From Myxococcaceae bacterium (lineage in GTDB: Bacteria > Myxococcota > Myxococcia > Myxococcales > Myxococcaceae), in contig JAEUJQ010000035.1 in the NCBI GenBank assembly GCA_016793095.1, forward strand, positions 124,001-188,000: a stretch of DNA of 64,000 bases, given 5' to 3'. The notes under the pieces are model-generated. The model saw only the letters and a list, made by a program, of their open reading frames with translations, searched no databases and was not told the DNA's origin. Each line of letters begins with the position of its first letter. Position 1 is the stretch's first letter. Shown one piece after another: positions 1-11,145 of this stretch. A program made the translations under genes and the position numbers.

Positions 1-2095
1 CGGTGGTGTACGCGCCTGCCGAGATCGTCACGCCGGCGAGCGCCTGGCCCACCGAGGTGACGTTGCCGAAGATGCCGAAGCCCGCCCGAATGGCGTTGAA
101 GTTGATGTTGGTGGCGCCCGTGGCCGGCACCGTCACCGGGTTGGTGAACGCGGGCGACAGGGTCCACCCGGGCCTGGACGCCGTCACGGTGGTGGACGTC
201 GGCGTCACGCCGACCAGCACGTAGTCGCCGTTGGAGTCCGAGAGGGTGGTGCGCATGCCCGAGGTGACGCGCACCGCGTCGACGCCCAGCATGGTGTTGA
301 CGTCGGTGATGCGGCCCGAGATGCGCGTCGTCGTGGGGTTGCCGACGCGCACGATGACGTTGGCCGAGGCGACGCCGCCCTTCATGTCGCTGACGGTCAC
401 CCGCATCACGGCGTCACGCGCGGTGGTGAAGCGGTTCGTCACCATCGCGGTGTTGGTGGAGACGAAGGACTCGCCGCTCGGCGCCTGCAACGACTCCCAC
501 CAGTACGCCAGTTGGTCGCCGTCAGGGTCCATCGTCATCGCGGTGAAGGTCACCGTCTGGTTCACCGCGGCCTGCGTCAGCGACGCCGTGAGCGTCACCG
601 TCGGCGGCCGGTTCGAGGTGAAGGCGCCACGATTGACCGTGACGTTGAGCGAAGCGGGCATCGTGTTGCCGACGCCGGTCGGGGTGATGTGAATCCCCGC
701 GGGAGGGTCGGAGAACGTGCGGCCCACCTGGAGCGGCGCGTCACCAGCGGTCGCGGTGCCCGGGTTCATGTCGAGCAGGTTCGACTCGTCGGACTGCGGG
801 TAGCCCCAGAAGATGACGGCGCTTCGGGTCAGCGCGCCACCTTCACTGGGCCGGTACTCCACCCAGTAGTCACGCGCCCCGCTGATGGGCACCTTGAGGC
901 CGTGGATGCCGCCGAGGCTCGGCTGATCGAGGTCGTACACCTGGAAGGTGCCTGACTGCGCCGGCTGCGCGACGACCTGGATCTGCGAAGCCGAGAACCA
1001 GTCGAGGTCCCACTTGTACCAGGCGTTGAAGTGCCCCTTGAGCCCGGTCGCGTTGTCGATGTCGCCCGAGCCCATGGTGTCGAAGGGGTTGCCGTATTCC
1101 TGGCTCGAGCCCGCGCCGATGATGGTCTCGTTGGGGGCCTGCCAGAAGTTCGCGTGGCGCAGCCCGAAGTTGTGCCCGAGCTCGTGCGCGAGCACGCCGA
1201 GGCCATAGCTGCCGTTGATCCACGTCCCGCGCGCGCCCACGTACCCGAGGCCTGCCCAGCTCCAGGCCGAGATCCGCCGGAAGGCGACCACCTCGAGGTC
1301 GAAGTTCGACTGGGGGAAGCCGGCGGTGGCCGCCGCCGAGCGGGCGTCGGAGAGCAGCTGCGACGTGGCGTTCATCGAGCCATACGACGCCTTGGTGCGG
1401 GGCATGCGAAGCACGGTGGGCGTGACGGTGCCGGTGATGCTGGTGAGGTTGAAGCTCGCTGCGCGGTAGTAGCGATCGAGCTCGGTGATGACCGCCTGCG
1501 CGCTGGCGACCGTGAGGGGCTCGCCCGGGTCATCGCTGAAGTCCACGCGGATGTAGAGGACCCGCTTGTTCCCGACCGTCCACGGGGAGGCCTCGGGCTC
1601 ATCGGGAACGTTCGAGTACGGCACGGCGCCTTCATCGAGGGCGAGCGTCTCGTCGAGGGCGCTGCCGGTCAGCCGCATCGCGGCGCGGGTCTTCAGCCGA
1701 CGGAGCTCGCCCGACGGGTACACGTCGTACCGGCGGCTCCCGACCCAGGCCTGCACCCGCAGCGGCCTGCCGAACTCGCAGAGCACCTCGTACCGGCCCA
1801 GCACGTCGACGGGCAGCTCCAGGTGCTCGGCGACCGACGGCGGCAGGCCCACCCGTGACTCGAAGTGCCGGAGCGCCTGTCGGGGCTCCGTGCGCATCAG
1901 CTCCTTGAGCAGCGGCCGGCGGGCCTTCGCGAGGAGCACGCCCTCGCGCTCGAGGCGGGCGCGCTCGAAGTCGGAGTCAGCGGCCCGGTACTCCCTGGCC
2001 CACGTCGAGAAGCGCAGGAAGGGCGCCTCCTCGACGCCGGCGAAGGCAGGCAGCGACGCGAGCAGCGTCAGGGCAAGCGGGAAGGCGCGCGACAT
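1..2095 (-). CDS. Secreted metzincin-like zinc protease (3' end beyond window)
   Basis: Open frame of about 698 residues running off the left edge, so the C-terminus is missing. It starts MSRAFPLALTLLASLPAFAG, a typical signal peptide with an AFA-G cleavage site, so the protein is exported. Residues 304-314 read HELGHNFGLRH, the HExxHxxGxxH zinc site of metzincins, and M341 in FDTMGSG sits where the Met-turn is expected. After the catalytic part (about residues 110-440) come Ig/PKD-like and carboxypeptidase-regulatory-like stretches (SGRITDVN, GVDAVRV, GDYVLVGVTP) that look like beta-sandwich modules. Likely an extracellular protease for predation or nutrition, which is an inference from family and signal peptide. 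The start ATG at 2095 is the only one in front of the signal peptide. Exact metzincin family is uncertain. Confidence 0.8.
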   Translation of the reverse strand, partial: MSRAFPLALTLLASLPAFAGVEEAPFLRFSTWAREYRAADSDFERARLEREGVLLAKARRPLLKELMRTEPRQALRHFESRVGLPPSVAEHLELPVDVLGRYEVLCEFGRPLRVQAWVGSRRYDVYPSGELRRLKTRAAMRLTGSALDETLALDEGAVPYSNVPDEPEASPWTVGNKRVLYIRVDFSDDPGEPLTVASAQAVITELDRYYRAASFNLTSITGTVTPTVLRMPRTKASYGSMNATSQLLSDARSAAATAGFPQSNFDLEVVAFRRISAWSWAGLGYVGARGTWINGSYGLGVLAHELGHNFGLRHANFWQAPNETIIGAGSSQEYGNPFDTMGSGDIDNATGLKGHFNAWYKWDLDWFSASQIQVVAQPAQSGTFQVYDLDQPSLGGIHGLKVPISGARDYWVEYRPSEGGALTRSAVIFWGYPQSDESNLLDMNPGTATAGDAPLQVGRTFSDPPAGIHITPTGVGNTMPASLNVTVNRGAFTSNRPPTVTLTASLTQAAVNQTVTFTAMTMDPDGDQLAYWWESLQAPSGESFVSTNTAMVTNRFTTARDAVMRVTVSDMKGGVASANVIVRVGNPTTTRISGRITDVNTMLGVDAVRVTSGMRTTLSDSNGDYVLVGVTPTSTTVTASRPGWTLSPAFTNPVTVPATGATNINFNAIRAGFGIFGNVTSVGQALAGVTISAGAYTT

Positions 2096-2158
2096 CGGGG
2101 GCTCCAGCGTGGTGCGCAGGCCGGCCGCCCGCGGGCGGAGCAGGTCTTAGCAAAGGCA

Positions 2159-4582
2159 TCACCGGCCGGGCAGCACCTGCTTCAGCGTGGCCACCGCCTC
2201 GTCCAGGCGCCAGGGCTTCATCAGCACCGCGGCCACTCCGAGCCGCGCGAGCTCCGCGCGATCGAGCTCCGTCGCGATGCCGCTCGAGACCACGACGGGC
2301 ACCGTGGGTCGCACCGCGCGCAGCGAGCGGGTGAAGTCCTCGCCGCTCATCTGCGGCATCGAGAGATCGGTGAGCACGGCATCGAAGGCCTCGGGGCGCT
2401 CGCGGAAGGCCTCGAGCGCCAGGCGCGGATCATCGTAGACGGTGGTGCGGTAGCCGAGCGTCTCGAGCAGCTTCGCGCTGACCCGCGCCATGCCGGGGTG
2501 ATCGTCAACCAGCATGAGGTGGTGCCCGCTGCCGGGTTGATCGGTGGCGGTGTCGAGCGACGGCAGGAAGACCTCGAACGACGCGCCCTCGCCCGGCGAG
2601 CTGGTGACGAAGACCGAGCCGTCGTGACCAGCGACGATCGACTGCACGACGGCGAGGCCGAGGCCGGTGCGCTCGGGGCTGGTCGAGAAGTAGGGCTCGA
2701 AGATGCGCCGCCGGGTCGTCTCGTCCATCCCCGGGCCGGTGTCGCGCACGACGAGCCGCGCACAGGGACCAGCGCGGAGCGGCGGGTGCGCTGCCGCGAA
2801 GTCGAACGAGGCCACCTGGCGCTCGAGCGTCACCGTCAACGTCCCGCTGCGTGGCATGGACTGGAAGGCGTTGGCGCAGAGGTTGAGCAGCACCTGGTGC
2901 AGCTGCACCGCGTCACCCATGACGCGCACCGGTGTCAGCTTGCGCACGATCTCGACGCCCGGCGCGGTGGCGGAGAGCTGACGCAGCACCTCGTGGACGA
3001 GGGGCTCGAGCTCGACCGGGCGGCGCTCGTCGGGTCGACGGCGGCCGTAGGAGGCGATGCGGCTGGCCAGCTCGCGGCCGCGCGCAGTGGCCTCGAGGAT
3101 GGCGCGGGGCCCGTCTGACGGCTCGACCCCGCTCAAGAGCTGGTGCGCGTGCGCGTCCACGGCTGACAAGAGGCTCGCGACGTCATGCGCGACGTGGGTG
3201 GCGAGGCGCGCGAGGGCCTCGTTCTTCTGTGCCTCGGCGAGCTGGGACTCGAGCTGGCGGGTCAACCGTTCGGCCGTCCGTTGGGCGGTGACGTCGCGCG
3301 CCACCGAGGCCAGCCGCATCACCCGACCCGAGTCGTCGAGCATGGGGATGATGGCGGTGTTGTAGACGCGCGCGCCCGAGGGCAGCGGCAGCTCGTGCTC
3401 GTACGTGATGGGCACCCGCGCTCGAATGGCCTGCTGGTAGCGTTCGCTCAGGCGCGAGGCGGCCACCGGTGGCACCACCTCGTGCGCCTCACGGCCCACC
3501 ACGTCGTCACGTCGGTACCCCGTCGAGCGTTCGACCGCGGGGTTGATGTCTTCACAGAACACGCGCCCATCGAGGGCCACCCGGTACAGCAGGATGTTGT
3601 CGGATGAGTGCACGAAGATGTCGCGGAAGCGGCGCTCCGAGAGCGCCAGGGCGGCCTCGATGCGGCGCCGCTCCGACGTCTCGAGGGCGAGCGAGACCAC
3701 GTCGGCCAGGGCGCTCGAGAAGACCTCTTCGGCGGCCGTCCACCGGCGCGGCGGCCCGCGGTGCTCGATGCAGAGCGCGCCGACGAGCTCGCTCCGAAGG
3801 CGCAGGGCCACGTCGAGGGTCGAGGTGATGCCCTCGGGCGCGAAGTAGCTCAGCGCGAACTCGCGGGTGCGCGGGTCGCTCTGCGCGAACGCCGAGGCCA
3901 GGACGCGGCTCGAGCCGAGCGTCTCGAAGTAGACCGGGTGCTCGGTGCGGTTCAGCCGCGTGCCGTGGGAGTGCCGGCCGGTGGACGCGTCAAAGAGGTC
4001 GAGCAGCTTCAGGGACTGCCGGTCTTCGGCGTAGAGCCAGACGCCGCAGCGATCGACGTTCATGCTCCGCGTGCAGCGGCGGGTGATCTCCTGGAGCATC
4101 GCCGTGAGATCGTCGCCGCTGAAGACGGGGCTTCGGGCCAGCTCGACGAGCGCCGCGGTGGCTTCGCGCAGCTGGCGCTCCTTCTCTTCGGCGGCCGCCT
4201 CCTCGCGCGCCTCGCGCTGCAGCCTCGCCAGCACCGCCGACAGCCCCAGCAGGCCGGGCCGAAACGTCCAGTCGGACGCTCCGGTCGCGAGCCACGACTC
4301 CACCTCGGACTCCTGGCGGCCATCGGCGACGACGACGATGGGCACCCGCTGGCCCACCTCGTCGAGCACCGAGAGCCAGCCCGCCGCGTCGCGGCGCGAG
4401 GACAGGAGATCGACGAGGATCGCGTCGAAGCGCGTCGCCGTGAGCGCGGGCCGGGGATCTTCATCGGCCCGCAGCCGCTCGAGGCGAACGGCGCGGTTGT
4501 CCGAGGCGAGGGCGCGATGCACCCAGCCGGCGTCGTCGTCGGTACCGCCGATCAGCAACAGCCGTGGCGTCGTCGGCTTCAT
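2159..4582 (-). CDS. Hybrid sensor histidine kinase (pseudo-REC, GAF, PAS, HK, REC)
   Basis: About 807 residues, no membrane segment, so a cytoplasmic sensor. Domains in order: a receiver-like N-terminus (about 5-120) with a candidate Asp near 58 but Arg where the receiver Lys should be (DWTFRPG); a coiled linker; a GAF domain (about 150-302); a PAS domain (about 312-432); a HisKA-type dimerisation helix with HVAHDVASLL (His near 463/466); a HATPase domain with DTGPGM and TGLGL; and a C-terminal receiver (about 682-807) with VLTDLSMP and LMKPW. The intact terminal receiver suggests phosphotransfer within the protein or to an unlinked partner. It follows the zinc-ribbon kinase by 48 bp and may be co-transcribed. 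A GTG at 4606 would add eight residues. Neither start has a clear ribosome site, so the start is uncertain. Confidence 0.85.
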   Translation of the reverse strand: MKPTTPRLLLIGGTDDDAGWVHRALASDNRAVRLERLRADEDPRPALTATRFDAILVDLLSSRRDAAGWLSVLDEVGQRVPIVVVADGRQESEVESWLATGASDWTFRPGLLGLSAVLARLQREAREEAAAEEKERQLREATAALVELARSPVFSGDDLTAMLQEITRRCTRSMNVDRCGVWLYAEDRQSLKLLDLFDASTGRHSHGTRLNRTEHPVYFETLGSSRVLASAFAQSDPRTREFALSYFAPEGITSTLDVALRLRSELVGALCIEHRGPPRRWTAAEEVFSSALADVVSLALETSERRRIEAALALSERRFRDIFVHSSDNILLYRVALDGRVFCEDINPAVERSTGYRRDDVVGREAHEVVPPVAASRLSERYQQAIRARVPITYEHELPLPSGARVYNTAIIPMLDDSGRVMRLASVARDVTAQRTAERLTRQLESQLAEAQKNEALARLATHVAHDVASLLSAVDAHAHQLLSGVEPSDGPRAILEATARGRELASRIASYGRRRPDERRPVELEPLVHEVLRQLSATAPGVEIVRKLTPVRVMGDAVQLHQVLLNLCANAFQSMPRSGTLTVTLERQVASFDFAAAHPPLRAGPCARLVVRDTGPGMDETTRRRIFEPYFSTSPERTGLGLAVVQSIVAGHDGSVFVTSSPGEGASFEVFLPSLDTATDQPGSGHHLMLVDDHPGMARVSAKLLETLGYRTTVYDDPRLALEAFRERPEAFDAVLTDLSMPQMSGEDFTRSLRAVRPTVPVVVSSGIATELDRAELARLGVAAVLMKPWRLDEAVATLKQVLPGR

Positions 4583-4630
4583 CGGGAGGTCCGAACCTTG
4601 CCCCACTCGCCGCGCGGACGAAAGGAGCGC

Positions 4631-6919
<2,289 letters not shown>

Positions 6920-6955
6920 GAGCGGGCCGACGGTAGCACGTGGGGCGCGTTCGGC

Positions 6956-8263
6956 TCAGCGCGTGACCGGCTCAGCCGGCTTCGATGGCGTGGCGCCGGT
7001 CATGCCTGGAGGGGGCACCGGCGTCGTGCCGGTGATCAGCCTCGCGCTGCGCCCGTAGGTGAACCACGCCCACGCCCACTGAAAGAGGACCAGCACGCGG
7101 TTGCGGAAGCCGATGAGGAAGAGGATGTGAATGAAGAGCCAGGCGAGCCAGCCCAGCATGCCCGACAGCCTCAGCGGCCCCGACTGGGCGATGCCCGAGG
7201 CGCGGCCCACGGTGGCCATGATGCCCTTGTCGACGTACTCGAAGGGCTGGCGTGGGCGGCCCGAGAGCTGGGCGTGGATGGTCGTCGCCACGTGGCGCCC
7301 CTGCTGCACGGCGACGGGCGCGAGGCCAGGCAACGTGGAGCCATCGGGCAGCGTGAAGCACGCGAGATCACCGATGACGTACGCCTCGGGGTGCCCGGGG
7401 ATCGAGAGGTCGGCGTCGACCTTGACGCGCCCCGACCGGTCAAGCTCGACGCCGAGCGTGCGCGCGAGCGGCGGGGCCTCGACCCCGGCGGCCCACAACA
7501 CGGTGCGCGCGGGCAGGAACCCGTCGGGCAGCGTCACGCCCTCGCCGGTGACGTCGAGCACGCGGGTCTGCAGGCGCACGTCCACGTGCAGGCGCTCGAG
7601 CGACGCGCGCGCCTTGCCAGACAGGCCGGTGTCGAAGGCCGAGAGCACGCGGGCGTTGGCCTCGACGAGCACCACCTTCGCGGTGCGCGGGTCGAAGCGG
7701 CGGAAGTCCTTCGCGACGGTGAAGCGGGCCAGCTCGGAGATGGCGCCGGCGAGCTCGACCCCGGTGGGGCCTCCGCCCACGACGACGAAGGTCAGCCACG
7801 CGGCGCGGCGGGCGGGGTCGTCTTCCCGCTCGGCGTGCTCGAAGGCGAGCAGCACGCGCCGGCGGATCTCGAGCGCGTCGTCGAGCGTCTTGAGGCCTGG
7901 GGCGTCACCCTCCCACTGGGGCTTGCCGAAGTAGCTGTGGCGTACGCCCGCCGCGAGGATGAGCGAGTCGTACGCGACCGGCGAGCCGTCGACGACGACC
8001 TGCTTCTTCGCCAGGTCGACGGCGGTCACGTCGCCCATGCGCACCTCGACGTCGTGATGCATGGCGACGAGCGAGCGGATCGGCGAGGCGATGTCGCCCG
8101 GTGACAGGCCCGCGGTCGCCACCTGGTACAACAGCGGCTGGAAGAGGTGGTAGTTCTGCCGATCGACGAGGGTGACCTTCACCTCGCCGTCGCCGTCATC
8201 GAGCCGGCGCGCGGCCTCGAGCCCACCGAAGCCTGCGCCGACGATCACCACGTGGTGCGCCAT
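6956..8263 (-). CDS. Type II NADH dehydrogenase (NDH-2-like FAD oxidoreductase)
   Basis: 435 residues, the usual length for NDH-2. The N-terminus has the FAD-binding fingerprint VVIVGAGFGGLEAARRL, followed by the NDH-2 signature region NYHLFQPLLYQVATAGLSP. A second dinucleotide fold for NADH lies around residue 165 (VVVGGGPTGVELAG), and a second FAD contact at YVIGDLACF. The C-terminus carries hydrophobic helices (LAWLFIHILFLIGF) that would anchor the enzyme to the membrane. It oxidises NADH and reduces quinone without pumping protons. The kinase gene follows 36 bp downstream. Substrate assignment rests on motifs only; related sulfide:quinone reductases share the fold but lack this signature. 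Confidence 0.85.
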   Translation of the reverse strand: MAHHVVIVGAGFGGLEAARRLDDGDGEVKVTLVDRQNYHLFQPLLYQVATAGLSPGDIASPIRSLVAMHHDVEVRMGDVTAVDLAKKQVVVDGSPVAYDSLILAAGVRHSYFGKPQWEGDAPGLKTLDDALEIRRRVLLAFEHAEREDDPARRAAWLTFVVVGGGPTGVELAGAISELARFTVAKDFRRFDPRTAKVVLVEANARVLSAFDTGLSGKARASLERLHVDVRLQTRVLDVTGEGVTLPDGFLPARTVLWAAGVEAPPLARTLGVELDRSGRVKVDADLSIPGHPEAYVIGDLACFTLPDGSTLPGLAPVAVQQGRHVATTIHAQLSGRPRQPFEYVDKGIMATVGRASGIAQSGPLRLSGMLGWLAWLFIHILFLIGFRNRVLVLFQWAWAWFTYGRSARLITGTTPVPPPGMTGATPSKPAEPVTR

Positions 8264-8290
8264 GTGCCTCCCCCGGAGTCTCGTCCCGCC

Positions 8291-8569
8291 CTACGGCTGC
8301 GCCAGACCGCAGGTGTAGAAGGCGGTCTTCTCGACGTCCTCCTGCGCCTTCGTCTTCGGGCCCCCGTTCCTGGCGGCCGAATAGTCCAACCAGTCAACCT
8401 GGGCCGCCAGCGCGTCGTAGAAGCAGCGGCACCACTCGGCGCCGAGACGGTTGGTGGCGGCGCAGGCCGTCTTCTCGCCTTCGAGCGCCTCGGCAGGCCA
8501 GGCAGCCTTCTTCTTGCACGACCCGAGGGAGAGCAGTGAGATGACGAGGAGCAGGGCGGCGCGGGGCAT
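8291..8569 (-). CDS. Small lipoprotein, unknown function
   Basis: 92 residues beginning MPRAALLLVISLLSLGSC, a lipoprotein signal with the lipobox LGSC. The mature part is short and has four further cysteines (TACAAT, EWCRCF, YTCGL), which may pair as disulfides in the periplasm. The frame stays open upstream to 8827, but the upstream part is Arg/Ala-rich shadow sequence. The start at 8569 has GGAG six bases upstream and directly precedes the signal peptide. I do not recognise the family. Confidence 0.6.
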   Translation of the reverse strand: MPRAALLLVISLLSLGSCKKKAAWPAEALEGEKTACAATNRLGAEWCRCFYDALAAQVDWLDYSAARNGGPKTKAQEDVEKTAFYTCGLAQP

Positions 8570-8673
8570 CGGGTCTCCGTGGAAAACAGAGCGCGCCAAG
8601 TCTCTCGCCCCCTGCGCTTCACCGCGAGGGCTTTCTGCCTGCACCCGGGACACTCGGCACCTCACGAGCGCTC

Positions 8674-11142
8674 TCAGGGCTTCAACGTCAGCTCGCCGTG
8701 CACGCCGCGCCGCACCTCGGCGACGTCGAACAGCATCGGCACCAGCTCGCCGCGTCTCCACGCCTCGTACTGATCGCCGTAGTGCGCCGAGCCCGGCCAG
8801 CCGCTCGCGCCAGTGTCGATGACCCACCAGCCGTGGGCCACGTCGGCGAGATCGACCACGCTGCGGTACACCGGCCCGGCGACCACCTTGAAGGGCGCCT
8901 TCTCGTTGCCGAAGTCGAAGTGCGTCTTCCAGACCGAGTCCATCTCCCCGCCAGCCTCCAGGCGCTCGAGGTTGACGAGCCCGTCGAGGACGGCCTTGCC
9001 GCCGAACGCGTGCATCGGCCGGTGCCAGTGCAGCCGACCCCAGCGCCAGCCGGCGGCCTCTGCGCCCTGCTGCTCCGCGAGCTCGTTCACGGCCCGCGCG
9101 AACGCGGCTCTCACCACCTCATCACGGGTCTCGACCCGCGAGGTGGTGCGGTCGTCCCACACGACGTGCTGCGCGTCTTCGAACCAGAGGTCAGCGGTGT
9201 TGGTCGAGTAGCGCTGGCCGAGGAAGAACTTCACGGCCGGCGCGGGCAGCTCGTCACTCACCGCCGTCACGACGGCGTGGTGGTAGGTGAGGAAGAAGAT
9301 GGCGGCCTCCGGCTGGTCGCCCTTCGCGTCGAAGTCCCACGCGGAGAGGCGGGCGGCCGCGGTGCGGGCAGCCCCGGTCCACCCCTCCCCCGTCCCCAGG
9401 GCCTGCCTCATGAAGGGCCACACCGTCTGGGCGCGCAGCGAGTGCGTGTCTGCCAGCATCGCGCGGAACGAGGCGAGCTCGTGCTTCGGCGTCGCCTTCG
9501 CGAGATCGACGATGCGCTGGTGGCGGAACGCGGGGGCCGAGTCCACCTGCAGGCGCGCGAAGTCGCTGGCGCCGGGCTCGGTCATCAGGTTGTTCGCGTG
9601 GGCCAACACGCCGTCGGGTGGATCGACCGCGTGCGGCAGCCGGTCCCCCGCCGCGAACTCCGTCCAGTCGTACCTCGAGGTCCACCCCGGCACCGGGAAC
9701 GTGCCGCGGTGGTTCGGCCTGGCGGGCACCTGCCCCGACGGGAAGAGCCCGATGTGGCCCTCCACGTCAGCCACGGTCCAGGTGTTCCAGGTCGACGGCA
9801 GCCGCGCCACGGCCGCGCCGAACGCCTCGACGCTCGTCGCCTGATCCATCGTGAGCAGCGCCTCCATCGCGGACTCGAGCCCGGTCACCCGCCAGCGGAT
9901 GGCGAGCAGCGGCGCGCCAGGGGGGAAGAGGTGTGGCAGCAGGTCGTTCATCAGCGGGCCGTTGCAGGTCGCGCGGAACCGCACCGGCCGCTCCATCAGC
10001 TCGTCACCATCGCGCACCCGCACCACCTCGTCTCGGGTGGTGAGGGCGCAGTCGCTGCCCTCGTGCTTCACGAAGCCCGGGCGCGAGGGATCCTCCTGCT
10101 CGACGACGAGATCGATCACGTCCGACATCGTCGACGTCATGCCCCACGCCACCTTCGCGTTGTGGCCCGAGAGCACCCACGGCACCCCCGGCACCGTCAC
10201 GCCGATGACGTCGAGGCCCGGCGCCGACAGGTGCTGCTGCACGAGGATGCCCGGCAGGAAGTGCGCGAGGTGCGGGTCATTCGCCACCATCGGCTTGCCT
10301 GACTTCGTGCGCGCGCCCGAGACGACCCAGGCGTTCGAGGCGCCCTCCACGGGCAGCACCGTGAGCCACGACGACGGCGGCGACGACGGCGCGGCTGGCA
10401 GCTTCACCGGGAAGAGGCTCGCGAGCTCTTCGGCGACCGCGGGGGGCAGGGCCTGAGGCGGCGTGGTGGCCGCGATGCTGCGACCGCCCCGCACCGGCTC
10501 GTTCGGGTAGAGCTTCTCCATGCGCTCGACGCCGAGGTGCATCGCGAAGAGGAACCGGGCGGCCTCCTGCTGGTAGTTGTGGGTCACGCTCCAGACGTTG
10601 AGCAGCCCCACCGCGAGCGTGTCGGTGGCGTTCCACGGCTCGGCCTGCAGGCGAAGCAGGCGGTACTCCACCGGCTCCCACCGGGCGCGGGCGGCGTTGA
10701 CGCCCTCGGCGAAGGCCTCGAGCAGCGCCTTCTGCTCGGCCGACAGCTTCCCGAAGTCGGCGGTGGCGCGACGCTCGATGTCCCAGCCGCGCATCGTCTT
10801 GTCGTACTCGAGGGTGGTGGACGAGACGAGCGGCTGCTCCCCGACCACCTCGGACACGCGCCCTCGCGCGAGGCGCCGCATCATGTCCATCTGGAAGAAG
10901 CGCGCGCGGCCCTGCACGAAGCCCGTCGCTCGCGCGAGGTCGAGCAGGTTCTTCGCCTGCACGTGTGGGACGCCCTGTGCGTCGAACGTCACCTGCACCG
11001 GCTCCCGAAGGCCCTCGAGCTGCAGCGACTCCTCTCGTGCGTCACGCGGGGCGTTGGGCGCGATGCGGTAGCCGACGAGCGCCGTGAGCGCACACCCCGA
11101 CGACAGCCCGGCGGCGACGAGGAGCAGAGCGGAGCGGAGCAT
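8674..11142 (-). CDS. Penicillin-acylase family (S45) Ntn-hydrolase lipoprotein
   Basis: 822 residues. It begins with a signal ending LSSGC, so it is likely a lipoprotein. The family layout is visible: a small subunit region with the VTFDAQGVPHVQAKN and FVQGRARFFQMDMMRRL motifs, a linker, then the processing site with the N-terminal nucleophile Ser269 in EGASNAWVVSG, followed by KPMVANDPHL and VPGVPWVLSGHN. Members are made as one chain, cleave themselves before the Ser, and hydrolyse amide bonds in beta-lactams, acyl-homoserine lactones or similar N-acyl compounds. It is the last gene of a three-gene unit: its start lies only 3 bp after the barrel gene. The substrate cannot be told from sequence. 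Confidence 0.85.
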   Translation of the reverse strand: MLRSALLLVAAGLSSGCALTALVGYRIAPNAPRDAREESLQLEGLREPVQVTFDAQGVPHVQAKNLLDLARATGFVQGRARFFQMDMMRRLARGRVSEVVGEQPLVSSTTLEYDKTMRGWDIERRATADFGKLSAEQKALLEAFAEGVNAARARWEPVEYRLLRLQAEPWNATDTLAVGLLNVWSVTHNYQQEAARFLFAMHLGVERMEKLYPNEPVRGGRSIAATTPPQALPPAVAEELASLFPVKLPAAPSSPPSSWLTVLPVEGASNAWVVSGARTKSGKPMVANDPHLAHFLPGILVQQHLSAPGLDVIGVTVPGVPWVLSGHNAKVAWGMTSTMSDVIDLVVEQEDPSRPGFVKHEGSDCALTTRDEVVRVRDGDELMERPVRFRATCNGPLMNDLLPHLFPPGAPLLAIRWRVTGLESAMEALLTMDQATSVEAFGAAVARLPSTWNTWTVADVEGHIGLFPSGQVPARPNHRGTFPVPGWTSRYDWTEFAAGDRLPHAVDPPDGVLAHANNLMTEPGASDFARLQVDSAPAFRHQRIVDLAKATPKHELASFRAMLADTHSLRAQTVWPFMRQALGTGEGWTGAARTAAARLSAWDFDAKGDQPEAAIFFLTYHHAVVTAVSDELPAPAVKFFLGQRYSTNTADLWFEDAQHVVWDDRTTSRVETRDEVVRAAFARAVNELAEQQGAEAAGWRWGRLHWHRPMHAFGGKAVLDGLVNLERLEAGGEMDSVWKTHFDFGNEKAPFKVVAGPVYRSVVDLADVAHGWWVIDTGASGWPGSAHYGDQYEAWRRGELVPMLFDVAEVRRGVHGELTLKP

Positions 11143-11145
11143 GCG

